Shown here one piece after another: positions 25,392 through 38,400 of a DNA stretch of 64,000 nucleotides. How positions within the stretch are numbered: the first letter of the stretch is position 1; each line of letters begins with the position of its first letter. Location: assembly GCA_947623455.1 (NCBI GenBank), contig OX392527.1, positions 4,832,001 through 4,896,000 on the forward strand, written 5' to 3'. The notes beneath the pieces were generated by a model. It did not search any database, had not been told where the DNA came from, and worked only from the letters and a program-made list of their open reading frames with translations. Source of the stretch: Mimachlamys varia. Its lineage: Eukaryota; Mollusca; Bivalvia; Pectinida; Pectinidae. A program made the position numbers and the translations under genes.

Positions 25392-28300
25392 ATGGGGAAC
25401 AGCCCCAGCAACAGCGATGCAGAAGAAGACAGAGAATTCAAAGAGGTTTTTACTTAAGTTGAATTATTTTATTATGCTATTATAATCTTCACTGTCGATG
25501 CCCAAAATGACCCTTACAAAATGTAAACACCCTGAAATCCAGCAGACCTGTTTCATTCGAAAAGTGCATTAACAACATCTGGTCTGGAATGCCTCGAAAT
25601 ACTATTCCGGCAGTAACATTCGTGGGATAATAAGACTACCATGTTGCATAATGTGGTTTTGCCAAAACAAGCTCTGCGTGCATTTATCAGCAACATGGGA
25701 GGGGAAAATGTAGTAGTAATCATCCAATGTTAATACCTGGCCTCCTATGGCTCTGCCCCGGCCGGGTATTTAATCGGTCCCATGCATGGCTCGTAATGGA
25801 GCAAGCCCAGTGTGATTCACAACAGGGCGGTTTTTGCATCACTTATCGACCGATTGGTTCTCATCGATAAATATACTTAAATTATAAACCATTTCTGTTG
25901 ATCTCCTACCCAACTTGTAATTAAAATCCATCTAAAATATCGTTAAATATCAAGTTTACGTAACGAAGCATAAATTGAAATGATCAGCGGCAGTCATGAT
26001 TAAGACTTCAGTAAATTTCTTGGTTTCTTTTCTGAAGAGTTCTTCTGAATTTGACAATGGGCTCGCGCGTGCGGATCAAATAAGGAAGTTGTAGTAAGCC
26101 GTAGTAACTCAATATTTGGCCATGCAGGCCATATATAAAAACAAGATTTGAGATAACATCACACTTGAACTGTCATGGCGTTAGTTTCTTGTGTTTGTCA
26201 AGAAGGGCATTTCTGGTTCTGCTAATTTTGTGAAAAAAATATTTTATCATGTTAAACACTCAATATTTCAGCAATCCTGTTATTTTGACAACATTATGCT
26301 CACATGAGGTGGTAATTAAATGAAATCTTACAGAGTGAACACTTTTGATTTTGCTCCACTACCAGACATGGGATCGCTTCGTAGCTCTAACGACGCAATA
26401 TAAAAAAAACGTCTCGTTGTGAAGAGTTATGTTATTGCAGCTAGGGAAAATGCACAACCGTCGCCAGGGTTCAAATCGGGATTTATGGTTAAATCGGCCC
26501 AAGGAGAAAACAGCCTCAGTTTACCCAAGTGAAATTGGTCCATAAATAAATTGGGGCCTATGTATGTATGAAATATAGATAAAAATTATATTTAGTACTT
26601 TCTTGGCATTTCATTTATGCGTCACTCTTTGCACATATTGACAGGCCTTCTCAACAACAATCTCCTCCTACTTATGTTTTGATGTTAATATTGAAAATTA
26701 ATTATGCATATTAAAAATGTAATGTCCAGCTAGGAATATGAGAGGAAATACTGCCAAACTGGCAAGCAGCTTTTTCAGTCATGCAGTATAACCCAGGACC
26801 CATTCACGCAAGTTAAGCAACACTGAGCGTGGTCATTAGTTTGATGGGTGACCGCCTGCACGTTCCCTAAATATAATTCTTTGATATACCATAAGATCTA
26901 CTACTTAAATGTTATACAAATGATCAGTGTTATGAGTTATAAACATTTACTAAACCTAGGGCCAAATTTCCCTTTGGCTGATTTAACCAACCAGAAATCG
27001 GCCTAGAGCCGTTTTCACTTGTGGCCGATTTCACCAAATATCTTCCAAACTCTAGACGAATGCTTACCGTAGTCAGTATTGAGCTATCTGTTCACTGGCA
27101 ATCTTCACTATTCTGCCAGTCGCTGTAAGTTATGAGACTGACCAATATCTTAAAAAATACTATTACTGTATATCCCTATGGTTTTTTATAGCTCAAGTTT
27201 CCTCGGGTCTGGCCTACATTTTTACAGATAGTAACCAGATGAGTATGGTGTCAGGACCAGAGGAAACTCGAGCTTGGTTTTTGATACTATCTACGTTATA
27301 AAAAATTCATACAAAAATAAATTAGGATGCTGGTTAAAAAAGTTCTGTATGAATAAAACAAAGATTTCTGATGATATGAATTATAGAGTTTCATCCATTT
27401 AAGACAATAAAATCAAATAATTTGGCAATATGAAAAAAACTTCTGACACTGTGGCATTGGACATTGACATTGGGGAGAAACTGTCTGGCACCCAAATATA
27501 TATAATTGCAGACGTCTAGAGGAATTGAGCAAAATAATTTCTCTAGTCCGCTATCAGCAGCCAACACAGTGCAGATAATGACGTTCACTTCCTGCAATTT
27601 TATAGCTACTGAAGAGGCATATACTAGATCTACCCTCACATTGTCCATTTTTTAGCCACTAAGTATGCCCAATATGGTAAACATCACATCCCAGGATTCA
27701 TGAGTCATGGCGACCCTCTCAGTCATGAATATCTAACCCCAAGTCACTGGTTTACTAACTCTTACAGATATTGATACTTGGTTAAAAGTTCATAATTCAT
27801 TAATACAGGTCTTGCGTTTTCCTATTGTGATAGGGGGATTATCCATGATGTGATTAAGCTCCATCACAGGTCAATGATTGAGGTGTTCAGATTATATTGG
27901 TGTTTGTTCACAAGGGCATGAAATAGAGTTCATTTTACATTTGTTTGTTTTGTTATTATTATTATTATTATTATTGTATGGTATTATGATTAACTTGTCA
28001 AGTTGAAAATTTACTGTTCTACCATTGCCACAATTCAGACTTAGCATATTGACACAAGTTTAAGGACATTAAAACACTGTTGGTAACAAGACTGATGATA
28101 ATGAAAATTTACTATCATATTTCAGCTGGATGATGGAAATTCCGACAATGAAGATGGAGGTGAGTACAATATGTATTGAGGTGTAGTTGCATGTGATTGT
28201 GTACTACTTTATCAACATTTGATCCAATGACACTTGTATTATGTACTACAAAATCACAGGACAGTTTTTCCCAAAGAATAAAGCATATGGAAGATATATA

Positions 28301-31300
28301 TGTAATACACCAGTTAGTAATTTATTTCAAATGGTATGAAAAGAACATGAGAATATTTCTTAAATGACTGGAACTGAACACACTTTCAATGAGCCAATGC
28401 TGAATAGTAAAACATTGGATACTTTCAGTACAGCAGCAACAATCATCATTTTGAGTCTTGATTGGATATTCATTAATCACTTTAAGTTTAACATGAAACC
28501 TTTTCATAATCAAGATGCAACAGCATCAAAAGGACTTTAAACTTGATGAGAAGATATGGCATACTGCACAGGGTTGTCAACATGCCTGACATGAAAGCTT
28601 GTTCTCTACTTGGTATATATACAGATTGTACAAATATGTGAGAGTTAGACTTTGATGGATCACAACATAATATAATCTCAGTTATTACAAGATAATCAGT
28701 TGATATGTATCAACTATACTGAGAAATGTTATCGGCATGCATCAGGTGTTATTTCTATTACTGAACGATTCACTGAAATGGTTACTTCTTCCTTTGTAGA
28801 CAAAGATGGCTTTACCACGACAGACTTGAGTGGACTGTTCAACCATACAACTCTAAGGAATTATGCTGCAAAGATTAAGTATGCCAATGTTTAGTAACAA
28901 TGTCTATTTATAGAAACAACAACTTCCTGCAAATCATAGTCAATTTAGCTGACCAAACAAATGAGCGCTTAAACATTTTATTCAAACATTGAATTTTACC
29001 GTATTTGAAATGAAGGACTGAACTCACAGGGTAGATGAGAGGGGCATGGCCAGCAGCTTTCTTCTTTGTCCCTAACAGTGAAACAGGTGAAATCATCACC
29101 CTGAATTTGTACATACAATGTCTCTATACTGGTAGTATGAAGAGATATACAAATATACAGTAAATGCTACCAGGATTGGTCCATTAAACAGCCCCATCAC
29201 TAAAGATTTATTTTCTACTAAGCTATCAGAATTGGTTCTTCAGTTCCTGTACCTAGCTCCACCCCTGAGGAAAGTTTATTGTCACAACAAAGTACAGTTG
29301 TGATCACATCCTTTATACCATTTATTTAAACTCTGAGCAAAAACATTTGTAACTGAAGTCCTTGAGTGATTTGTAAAAAGACTTCAGAAACAATTACAAC
29401 AAAGTTACAAACACTGTGATGCTACTAGGATTAACTCCAGGTTCTAGGCCCATCCCTGGAAACATATTAGTAATGTTACTTTTAAATGATACTATGTTGT
29501 TGTGATTACTTCAACATCACAGTGTGTTGTACAGGCTTTCTGCTGGTGACCTCTTCTTTTCTGATGCATACTATTCACAAAAAATGGAGGGGCTGTGGTG
29601 GCCGAGTGGTTAAGGTGTTCCGACATTCTACCGCTAGCCCTCCACCTCTGGGTTGCAAGTTTGAATCCCACATAGGGTAGTTGCCAGGTACTGACCATAG
29701 GTCAGTGGTTTTTTACGGGTACCCTGACTATCCTCCACCTCCTAAACCTGCCACTTCTTTAAATGACCCTGGCTTTTAATAGGATGTCAAACAAAAAGAA
29801 ACCAAACCAAACAAAATATATTGCCGATAAACTAACTGTAAAGTAAAACATGGGAAAATAGGAAATTTTTTACAATACATATATTAATTTGATTTATATG
29901 TTGACAGAGAGGAAATCCCTGAAAATGTTTTGCAACAGTACCGATTCCAGATCATCAGATGGTTGGAAGACAGGGAAAGCAAAATGGAGGTAAAGCAAAA
30001 GATAGGGAAAATAAAATGGAGGTAAAGCAAAAGGTAGGGAAAACAAAATGGAGGTAAGAAAAATGGAGGTAAAACAAAATGGAGGTAAAGCAAAATGGAG
30101 GTAAAGCAAAAGACAGGGAAAGCAAAATGGAGGTAAAGCAAAATGGAGGTAAAGCAAAATGGAGGTAAAGCAAAAGACAGGGAAAGCAAAATGGAGGTAA
30201 AGCAAAAGATAGGTAAAGCAAAATGGAGGTAAAGCAAAAGATAGGGAAAGCAAAATGGAGGTAAAGCAAAAGATAGGGAAAGCAAAATGGAGGTAAAGCA
30301 AAATGGAGGTAAAGCAAAAGATAGGGAAAGCAAAATGGAGGTAAAGCAAAAGACAGGGAAAGCAAAATGGAGGTAAGAAAAATGGAGGTAAAGCAAAATG
30401 GAGGTAAAGCAAAAGACAGGGAAAGCAAAATGGAGGTAAAGCAAAATGGAGGTAAAGCAAAAGATAGGGAAAGCAAAATGGAGGTAAAGCAAAAGACAGG
30501 GAAAGCAAAATGGAGGTAAGAAAAATGGAGGTAAAGCAAAATGGAGGTAAAGCAAAAGACAGGGAAAGCAAAATGGAGGTAAAGCAAAATGGAGGTAAGA
30601 AAAATGGAGGTAAAGCAAAATGGAGGTAAGAAAAATGGAGGTAAAGCAAAATGGAGGTAAAGCAAAATGGAGGTAAGAAAAATGGAGGTAAAGCAAAATG
30701 GAGGTAAAGCAAAAGACAGGGAAAGCAAAATGGAGGTAAAGCAAAATGGAGGTAAAGCAAAATGGAGGTAAAGCAAAATGGAGGTAAAGCAAAAGATAGG
30801 GAAAGCAAAATGGAGGTAAAGCAAAATGGAGGTAAAGCAAAAGACAGGTTACTGTAAACCAACTTATTTTCACATATTTTGCAGGAGATTACATTCGCAA
30901 AAACTAATGGCCGTGAAATAGTTTCAGTCAGAGGTATGCCAACTGTAGGAGTACTATACTGTACTGTACAAATGATTTACGACTGAATTTGTCGCGAAAT
31001 TAAATTGCAAAATGCAAAATTAAGTCGCCATGAAATTAATTTGGTTTACAGTGAGCGTAAGATAGGGAGCAAATTAGAGGTGAAGTAAAAGTCTGTATAT
31101 CATGAAATGTTATAATTAGCATAATACAACAATGTGTATATTTAAACAAAGATCCTAATGATAGATATATTACACCATTGTAATGGTTGTCTACTTGTCA
31201 TTTCAGGAGACTCTGACCATCGCCCATTTCTGTGACTGGCTGATGAACAAGGGGGTCTCTAGAGATGATGCTATCAAGGTGTGTTCATCAGACTGGCCTC

Positions 31301-32458
31301 CATAGCCCTCCAGCTAAGCTTACTAGTGACCAAGTATCATAGCCCTAAAACTCCTGAAGTGATTAAGTTATCCAGAAGAAATTGTTAAAATTATTTAAAG
31401 TTTACCTCAGATCTGTGATGTGGATATGGATCATGTTTATTTTTTATTCGCTTGCTCTCAATTCATATCTCAGAAAAAAAAATTATAAAGAAAGTTCTTA
31501 TAATTATGCAATAATTAAGGTCAGTTTGTTATGCACCAAACTATTGTAAAGACCTGGATGATAAACTATGTTGCAACATATAATGTGATTAACTTTTCAG
31601 ATGCTGAAGGCATAACTATTAGCTGAGGATATGGTCAAATGCCATTACTATGATTTGATGTTCACAGAACCTAGCCATAAAGGATTCCATCCTTATGTTC
31701 AAGATATTGTTTAATGACAAGAATCTGCTTATAACAGGAAGGAGTGATATTTTATTTCTCAATGTTACAGGCATTCCAGCAGTTTGATGTGGATGGCAGT
31801 GGAGTCGTGGAGGTGGACACTGTCCTGGAGACAGTCAAGTCGATCAGTGGACCAAATATTCTCGGCGAGCTAGGGCGTAGCATCCGCATGCTCCAGGCAT
31901 GCTCTCTTGTCCCTGGTAATGAAACTTGTGCACTCAGTAGATAGCCTTTAGAGCCTTGGTTTTCTGGTCAATATGGAAATGTATGCTTATTTTGTGTATT
32001 ATTAAAACAAGAAGTCATGAATTTATCTGGGTTTTTATTAACAGGATTTGTTGATGTTTATTCTGGCGATAAGAATGCCGTGAAACATCACTCCGAAAGG
32101 ATACTGAAGGTAGGCTAACTCAACATATACATACTTGCTGATCACATGTATATTATGCACATTTGCAACAAAAATCAAACAAAGTTTTATTCATTTTATT
32201 TTTGATGTTAACTAAACAAGAAAAAACCTTTTGAAAAACAGAACATATTCGTAATGTTATTGTTTTCATACACATTAAGTTGAGATACATTAAATTGTCA
32301 TGATGGTCTGATTTTCTCGTATCTTTGGGACTAGTATCTGCTGCGGAATAGGTCTCCAAGTCTGAGTCTGCCTTTCCCCTACCTTAATGGGTTTAACAAC
32401 ACCACAAGCATGAGGAACTCAGTACTCAAGTCCACATTCAAGGGCCTCAAAGAATCAG
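25392..32458 (+). CDS. ZZEF1: ZZEF1 exons 1-7: N-terminus and EF-hand region
   Basis: Exons: 25392-25445, 28126-28159, 29910-29989, 31207-31278, 31771-31915, 32045-32109, 32335-32458. Exon 1 encodes MGNSPSNSDAEEDREFKE, acidic, with a myristoylation-type start. Exon 3 ends IIRWLEDRESKME and exon 4 gives HFCDWLMNKGVSRDDAIK, the paired helices before the EF-hand. Exon 5 contains the loop DVDGSGVVEVDT (residues 86-97). Asp at 1 and 3, Ser at 5 and Glu at 9 fit Ca2+ coordination, but loop position 12 is Thr rather than Glu, so binding may be weak or absent. LQACSLVPGFVDVYSGDK and LRNRSPSLSLPFPYLN follow, both matching the vertebrate protein closely. The exon 3 donor is repeated many times downstream. 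Confidence 0.9.
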
Positions 32459-35400
32459 GTATTTTTACTGTAACAGAAAATAGGATGCACAGATTGCTGA
32501 TGAGATCTTAACGTAGTACTGTATATATATAGAATCAACGGATTTAAGTGTGAAATTATCTGCTTATATGTAGACAAGAGTGTGAACCTCTCAATTTGAA
32601 GTCAATTTAGTATGTAATTTTTCCACAGCACAAATGGGTGGACAGGCATCACTAGGGTCGGGTGAAGAGGTGCGTACCATTAGCCCATGTCACACCAGTA
32701 TAGAGGTGTCGTCCAACACAGCCGACGTCTACAGGTAAATACTAATTATACTTATTTTACAGCCAACATTTACAGATCAATTAACATTCATGAACAGACA
32801 TACATTAATTGTTTCCTATCTTGATAGGAGTTTGACAAGTTGAAAGTACAAAGTTTATTATAATCCAACCAACGAAGTTTTCGTTGGTTGGGGATAAAAC
32901 AAAGATTGGCTGATTGCTTTCCGTGAAATATCTTTTGAGGGAATGATCGGATTTTGATGAGAATTGTTTGCATAATTTGTAGACTAAAGTTATTACCTGA
33001 ACCCCTTGCTCAAGTTAGATTATTGGCTAATTCTGCGCATATTTAATGAGGCTGTTGTTTTTATGCCAACTTTAATGTCATATATTTTATGATATTTGCA
33101 TCTTGACGACTATGTCCTTGTTAGACATTTTAACAAGTGTGTATTTTACAGAATTACGAATGGTGACCCTAACACATTCTGGCAGTCGGATGGTTCTGCT
33201 CGCTCACACTGGATGAGGTAGGATTCTTCATATAACTAAATCAAAATGTCTGTAAAAAATCATTTATCCATTCCATACTTTGAATATGTAAGTTTGATTT
33301 GACATGTCTCTCCAGTAGTTACCTGAACTTACCATTGATGCTATGTACTAACATATAGCAAATATATTTGTCACTTCAGGAAATTTATGAAAATTTGCAA
33401 AATGAATGTTTATATTACTTGGCAGACTACACATCAAGCACAATGTTGTAATAAAGAACCTGTCCATATCCGTGGCTTCGTCAGACTCCAGCTACATGCC
33501 TGAGGTTGTGTCTATTTCCGGAGGGAAAAGCTACAGGGGCCTTCGACCCATCAAGGAGGTTCGGATACCCAGGTATTGGCCATTGTCCGGTACAGACCTT
33601 CATCCAATCTTGTATATAGATTCTACATATCATAATTTTTTTTTTTTTCGGGGGAGGGGGGGTATTTATGGAATATGGAATTTATTTAACTCGTTAGATA
33701 ATCAAATGACACTCGCCTTTACAGCATAACATAGAACAGTATATAATACTGTCTATATAACATTATACTGTATAAAGCATAACATAGTATATTATATAAT
33801 ACTGTCAATATAATAATAAATACTGTGTTTATTGATATTGTACATATATGGCTAAGGGAAGCTGTAAACAGGAACCTTTAAAATGGATGAACATGTAAAC
33901 AGCCTTTATTAAACCTAAAGGTTGTGGATTACAGATCCAGGTGTTCCGTTGACGTGTTGTGTACAAAAAAATGTGTAGAAGTTAGCTAAAAGACAGACAT
34001 TTTTTCATTTTTTCTTTTTTAATATTACAGCCACATTACCGGAGAGTTTGTTTTGTTGAAGAATGCAAAGATATTTTACCCAAGTGAGTTTTACATTCAT
34101 AAGATATCAGTGATCAAACTTTCAGAACAAGTCGTACAGTATAATTGTTTAAAGGTTTGTTTTTGTTACCATTAAAAATGTTTGCGAGAAAATCTTCTAG
34201 TTTATAATCATAACTGTATGATATATACAAAAAAAAGTGAAAGGTCCTGTGTAATGTAATAGGAAGGTGGACAAAAATAGTCAATTACATGTAATGTAAT
34301 AGTAAGGTGGACAAAAATAGTCAATTAGATGTAATGTAATAGTAAGGTGGACAAAAATAATCAATTAGATGTAATGTAATAGTAAGGTGGACAAAAATAA
34401 TCAATTAGATGTAATGTAATAGTAAGGTGGACAAAAATAATCAGTTAGATGTAATGTAATAGTAAGGTGGACAAAAATAGTCAATTAGATGTAATGTTAT
34501 AGTAAGGTGGACAAAAATAATCAATTAGATGTAATGTAATAGTAAGGTGGACAAAAATAGTCAATTAGATGTAATGTAATAGTAAGGTGGACAAAAATAG
34601 TCAATTAGATGTAATGTAATAGTAAGGTGGACAAAAATAGTCAATTAGATGTAATGTAATAATAAGGTGGACAAAAATAATCAATTAGATGTAATGTAAT
34701 AATAAGGTGGACAAAAATAATCAATTAGATGTAATGTAATAGTAAGGTGGACAAAAATAGTCAATTAGCAAACATGACAAGAAGAGTAGAGATTATCAGA
34801 CTGAGTCCCTGTACTTAAAATGCATGTGTATCACTTGTACATTGAACTTTTTTGAAACCAGAACTTCAATATTTCAGTTATCCAGATCAATATAAAGAAA
34901 TGTAGAAATGATGGCTGTGACACCAGGATCCATGGAATCAAAACAGTCGGGTACAAGTAAGTCATCCGAGAAAACAGTCAGGTACAAGTAAGTAATCCCA
35001 GGAAACAGTCAGGTGCAAGTAAGTAATCCCAGGAAACAGTCGGGTACAAGTAAGTAATCCCAGGAAACAGTCGGGTACAAGTAAGTCATCCCAGGAAACA
35101 GTCAGGTACAAGTAAGTCATCCCAGGAAACAGTCAGGTACAAGTAAGTAATCCCAGGAAACAGTCGGGTACAAGTAAGTCATCCCAGGAAACAGTCGGGT
35201 ACAAGTAAGTCATCCCAGGAAACAGTTAGGTACAAGCAAGTAATCCCAGGAAACAGTCGGGTACAAGTAAGTTATCCCAGGAAACAGTTAGGTACAAGTA
35301 AGTAATCCCAGGAAACAGTCAGGTACAAGTAAGTAATCCCAGGAAACAGTCAGGTACAAGTAAGTAATCCCAGGAAACAGTCGGGTACAAGTAAGTAATC

Positions 35401-38400
35401 CCAGGAAACAGTCAGGTGCAAGTAAGTAATCCCAGGAAACAGTCGGGTACAAGTAAGTAATCCAAGGAAACAGTCAGGTACAAGTAAGTAATCCCAGGAA
35501 ACAGTCGGGTACAAGTAAGTAATCCCAGGAAACAGTCAGGTACAAGGAAGTATTCCCAGGAAACAGTCGGGTACAAGTAAGTAATCCCAGGAAACAGTCA
35601 GGTACAAGTAAGTAATCCAAGGAAACAGTCGGGTACAAGTAAGTCATCCCAGGAAACAGTCAGGTACAAGTAAGTTATCCCAAGAAACAGTCAGGTGCAA
35701 GTAAGTAATCCCAGGAAACAGTCAGGTACAAGTAAGTAATCCCAGGAAACAGTCGGGTACAAGTAGGTCATCCCAGGAAACAGTCGGGTACAAGTAAGTC
35801 ATCCCAGGAAACAGTCGGGTACAAGTAAATACTCAACTTTAATTGAATGACATCCGTCGTGTGTTAACTTTTACATTTGTGGTTTTTGACTTCCTCTCAA
35901 GAACCTATGGTTAGAATTCTTCCAAACTTGGTCAGAATTAACCCTTGATAAATGAGGTTTCAAAATTGTAAAATTGCAATTCCTACCCCAAATCCAGGGA
36001 CCTGGGCAGCGTCAAAAATGGAAAATTAGCCAACCTTTCAAAAACGTTCTCCACACTCCCATGTTGTACAGTGTATTTCTCTACACGGAAAGAAATATCA
36101 TCAAGAGTGTTATTCCATTTGTAAATTTCAGTACTAATGGGCCATCTTTTCTCCCCAGAGAATAGATGTTATTTTTGTCAGTTTTAAGTAGGAAACTATT
36201 CTTACTTATTCAGAATCATCATTGGAGGAAGATTTATCCAATTTTAAAATAGGGATTCCTGCCCCTGATACAGAGGCAAGGGCGAGGATTCAAAGGAAAA
36301 ATTAAACAACACTTAAGTATTTAAAATGCCTTGTACTAATTCAGAAGTAGTTTCAGGTGACTATACTAAAAACATAATGCCCTATGGCTTATTGTTTTAT
36401 AAAAAAAATAAAATCATAAAGTATCTAATGTCAGTTTTTGAACTTGCTACCATTTATGATCATTTATTAAATTATCCTACAGTATTATTGGATTTAAAAG
36501 AAACTGTGGATAAAGACATTTGTTAGATTAAGGTAAAACATTTCTGTTACCAGGGTGATCCGAGAAGCTAGTGTCAGTGTAGCCGACGCAGCTGCCATCT
36601 GGTATCTACAAATCTTAGCCACAACCGTAACCATGACGATGCCACTTGCTCCAAGTCTCAGACCATCCATTTTGGATCACACTCGGTATGAATTTTGTTG
36701 ATAGAAGAGTTTGTTAAAAAGAGTTGGTATCTTTTCTTATTTGAACATACTCCATTTGGAATTAAAAAAAAAGAGATTGCTGTTAAGAAGAAATATGCTT
36801 GTATCCCTGTTGTTCCTAAACAGTAGGATGACATAACTTGAACCTTTGATATACATTCATTTCGCCTGTACAGGAATTCCTATCCAACAAAGTTATCTGT
36901 TTTATGTCATATACCTGTACTCATTTTACGTTTGGAGTTTTGTATTACAGGAAGGCTCTAGGCCACATTCCACCCTTGTCCTTGTGTCCAGCCAGTGGAG
37001 AACGACCACAGTTCCTTAGCAAGTTTGTCCTACAGGAAGTCGAAAAATTTGTCACAGACATTGCTCTGTAAGTTTGTCACAGACATTGCTGTGTAAGTTT
37101 GTCACAGACATTGCTGTGTAAGTTTGTCACAGATATTGCTGTGTAAGTTTGTCACAGATATTGCTGTGTAAGTTTGTCACAGACATTGCTGTGTAAGTTT
37201 GTCACAGACATTGCTGTGTAAGTTTGTTACAGATATTGCTCTGTACGTTTGTCACAGACATTGCTCTGTAAATAGCCATTGTTAAACACTTACCACATTG
37301 TGTTTATGTAGGGCTTTAAGAATCGTACCTAGTCAATTTATCAAGACTTTGTAGGTATTTACTATGCCTCTGCCATTCTACAGGAGACATTTAATGTTTC
37401 AAAACTAGACACATTTGCATGCCATGAAAGAAGATGCTTTTCGAACTTGAGCATTGTTATAGGTACCATGTAACTTTATAGAGTTTTATACTTAGTCTAT
37501 GTTTAACTTTATAGAGATTATACACTATACTTATTAGTTAAGTATAGTGTACAAACTCTATAGAGGTTTTACACTATACTTAACTTTATAGAGTTTTTAC
37601 ACTATACTTACCTTTATAGAGTTTGTACACTATACTTAACTTTTGTACACTATACTTAACTTTATAGAGTTTTTACACTATACTTAACTTTATAGAGTTT
37701 TTACACTATACTTACCTTTATAGAGTTTGTACACTATACTTAACTTTATAGAGTTTTTACACTAGAGTTTGTTAATTATGTTTAATATTTCAGACATGAA
37801 GGGCATGTTATACCAGAAGGTCTACAGATGCTGCTCTCCTTCAACCTGGCAAGAGGGAATGTGGGAGGTCTCCTCCGTACACTCAAACTTCTTAAAGGTA
37901 ACCACTGAATAAACCTTTGTCTCATTAATAACATATTCTTCTGTGTTTTATGTCTACTGGTAATAAACTCTAGCACTGGTAAGATTAAAATTCTTCTGTA
38001 CTTCATGCATTGCTTTATTTTTTCATGCAGAAAACCCAGACACAGTTCAGCCTTGTGCAAAGCTGCTAAACAAAATGTTCCAGGCGAGGGATTTATGCTG
38101 GGAAAAATCAGGTATGTTTTAAAGTGATTTATCTGTGTAAAGTATACACTTAGATTTCCACAGTGTTCAAATAGTCTTCATGTACAGTCACCTGATATCC
38201 TATATACAATTTCAGGATTGTGAAAATGTGTTTAATGAAGCTGTTTTTGGTGTATAGGTGACCCCCTACAGGTGTGTAGGATTATGTAAACCACCTGTCT
38301 AATGAAGGTGTTTTGTATCTAGGTCACCCCCTACAAGTGTGTAGGATTATGTAAACCACCTGTCTAATGAAGGTGTTTTGTATCTAGGTCACCCCCTACA

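Larger units (their letters stand above)
25446..28125 (+). other. ZZEF1 intron 1
   Basis: This is a 2.7-kb intron. Apart from a 5S-rRNA-like fragment (26785-26870) and an (ATT)n tract (27953-27975), I see no gene or repeat array. A minus-strand 85-codon ORF at 27391-27648 has no recognisable motif. Confidence 0.6.

Noticed and set aside
28799..28880. EF-hand-like segment DKDGFTTTDLSGLF after TTTGTAG, considered as an extra ZZEF1 exon
   Set aside because: With the only nearby donor (AA/GTATGC) it would end in phase 2, whereas exon 3 needs phase 1. Exon 2 joins exon 3 cleanly without it, and the vertebrate protein has no equivalent.
29586..29670. Functional tRNA-Ser/Leu gene
   Set aside because: A and B boxes are present, but the acceptor and anticodon stems do not pair properly and a SINE body and tail follow.
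29884..30873. Three minus-strand ORFs of about 300 codons rich in LLYLHFALPPF, looking like a membrane protein
   Set aside because: They are the reverse strand of the 16-bp exon 3 donor array, open in all frames. The hydrophobicity comes from the A/G-rich plus strand.
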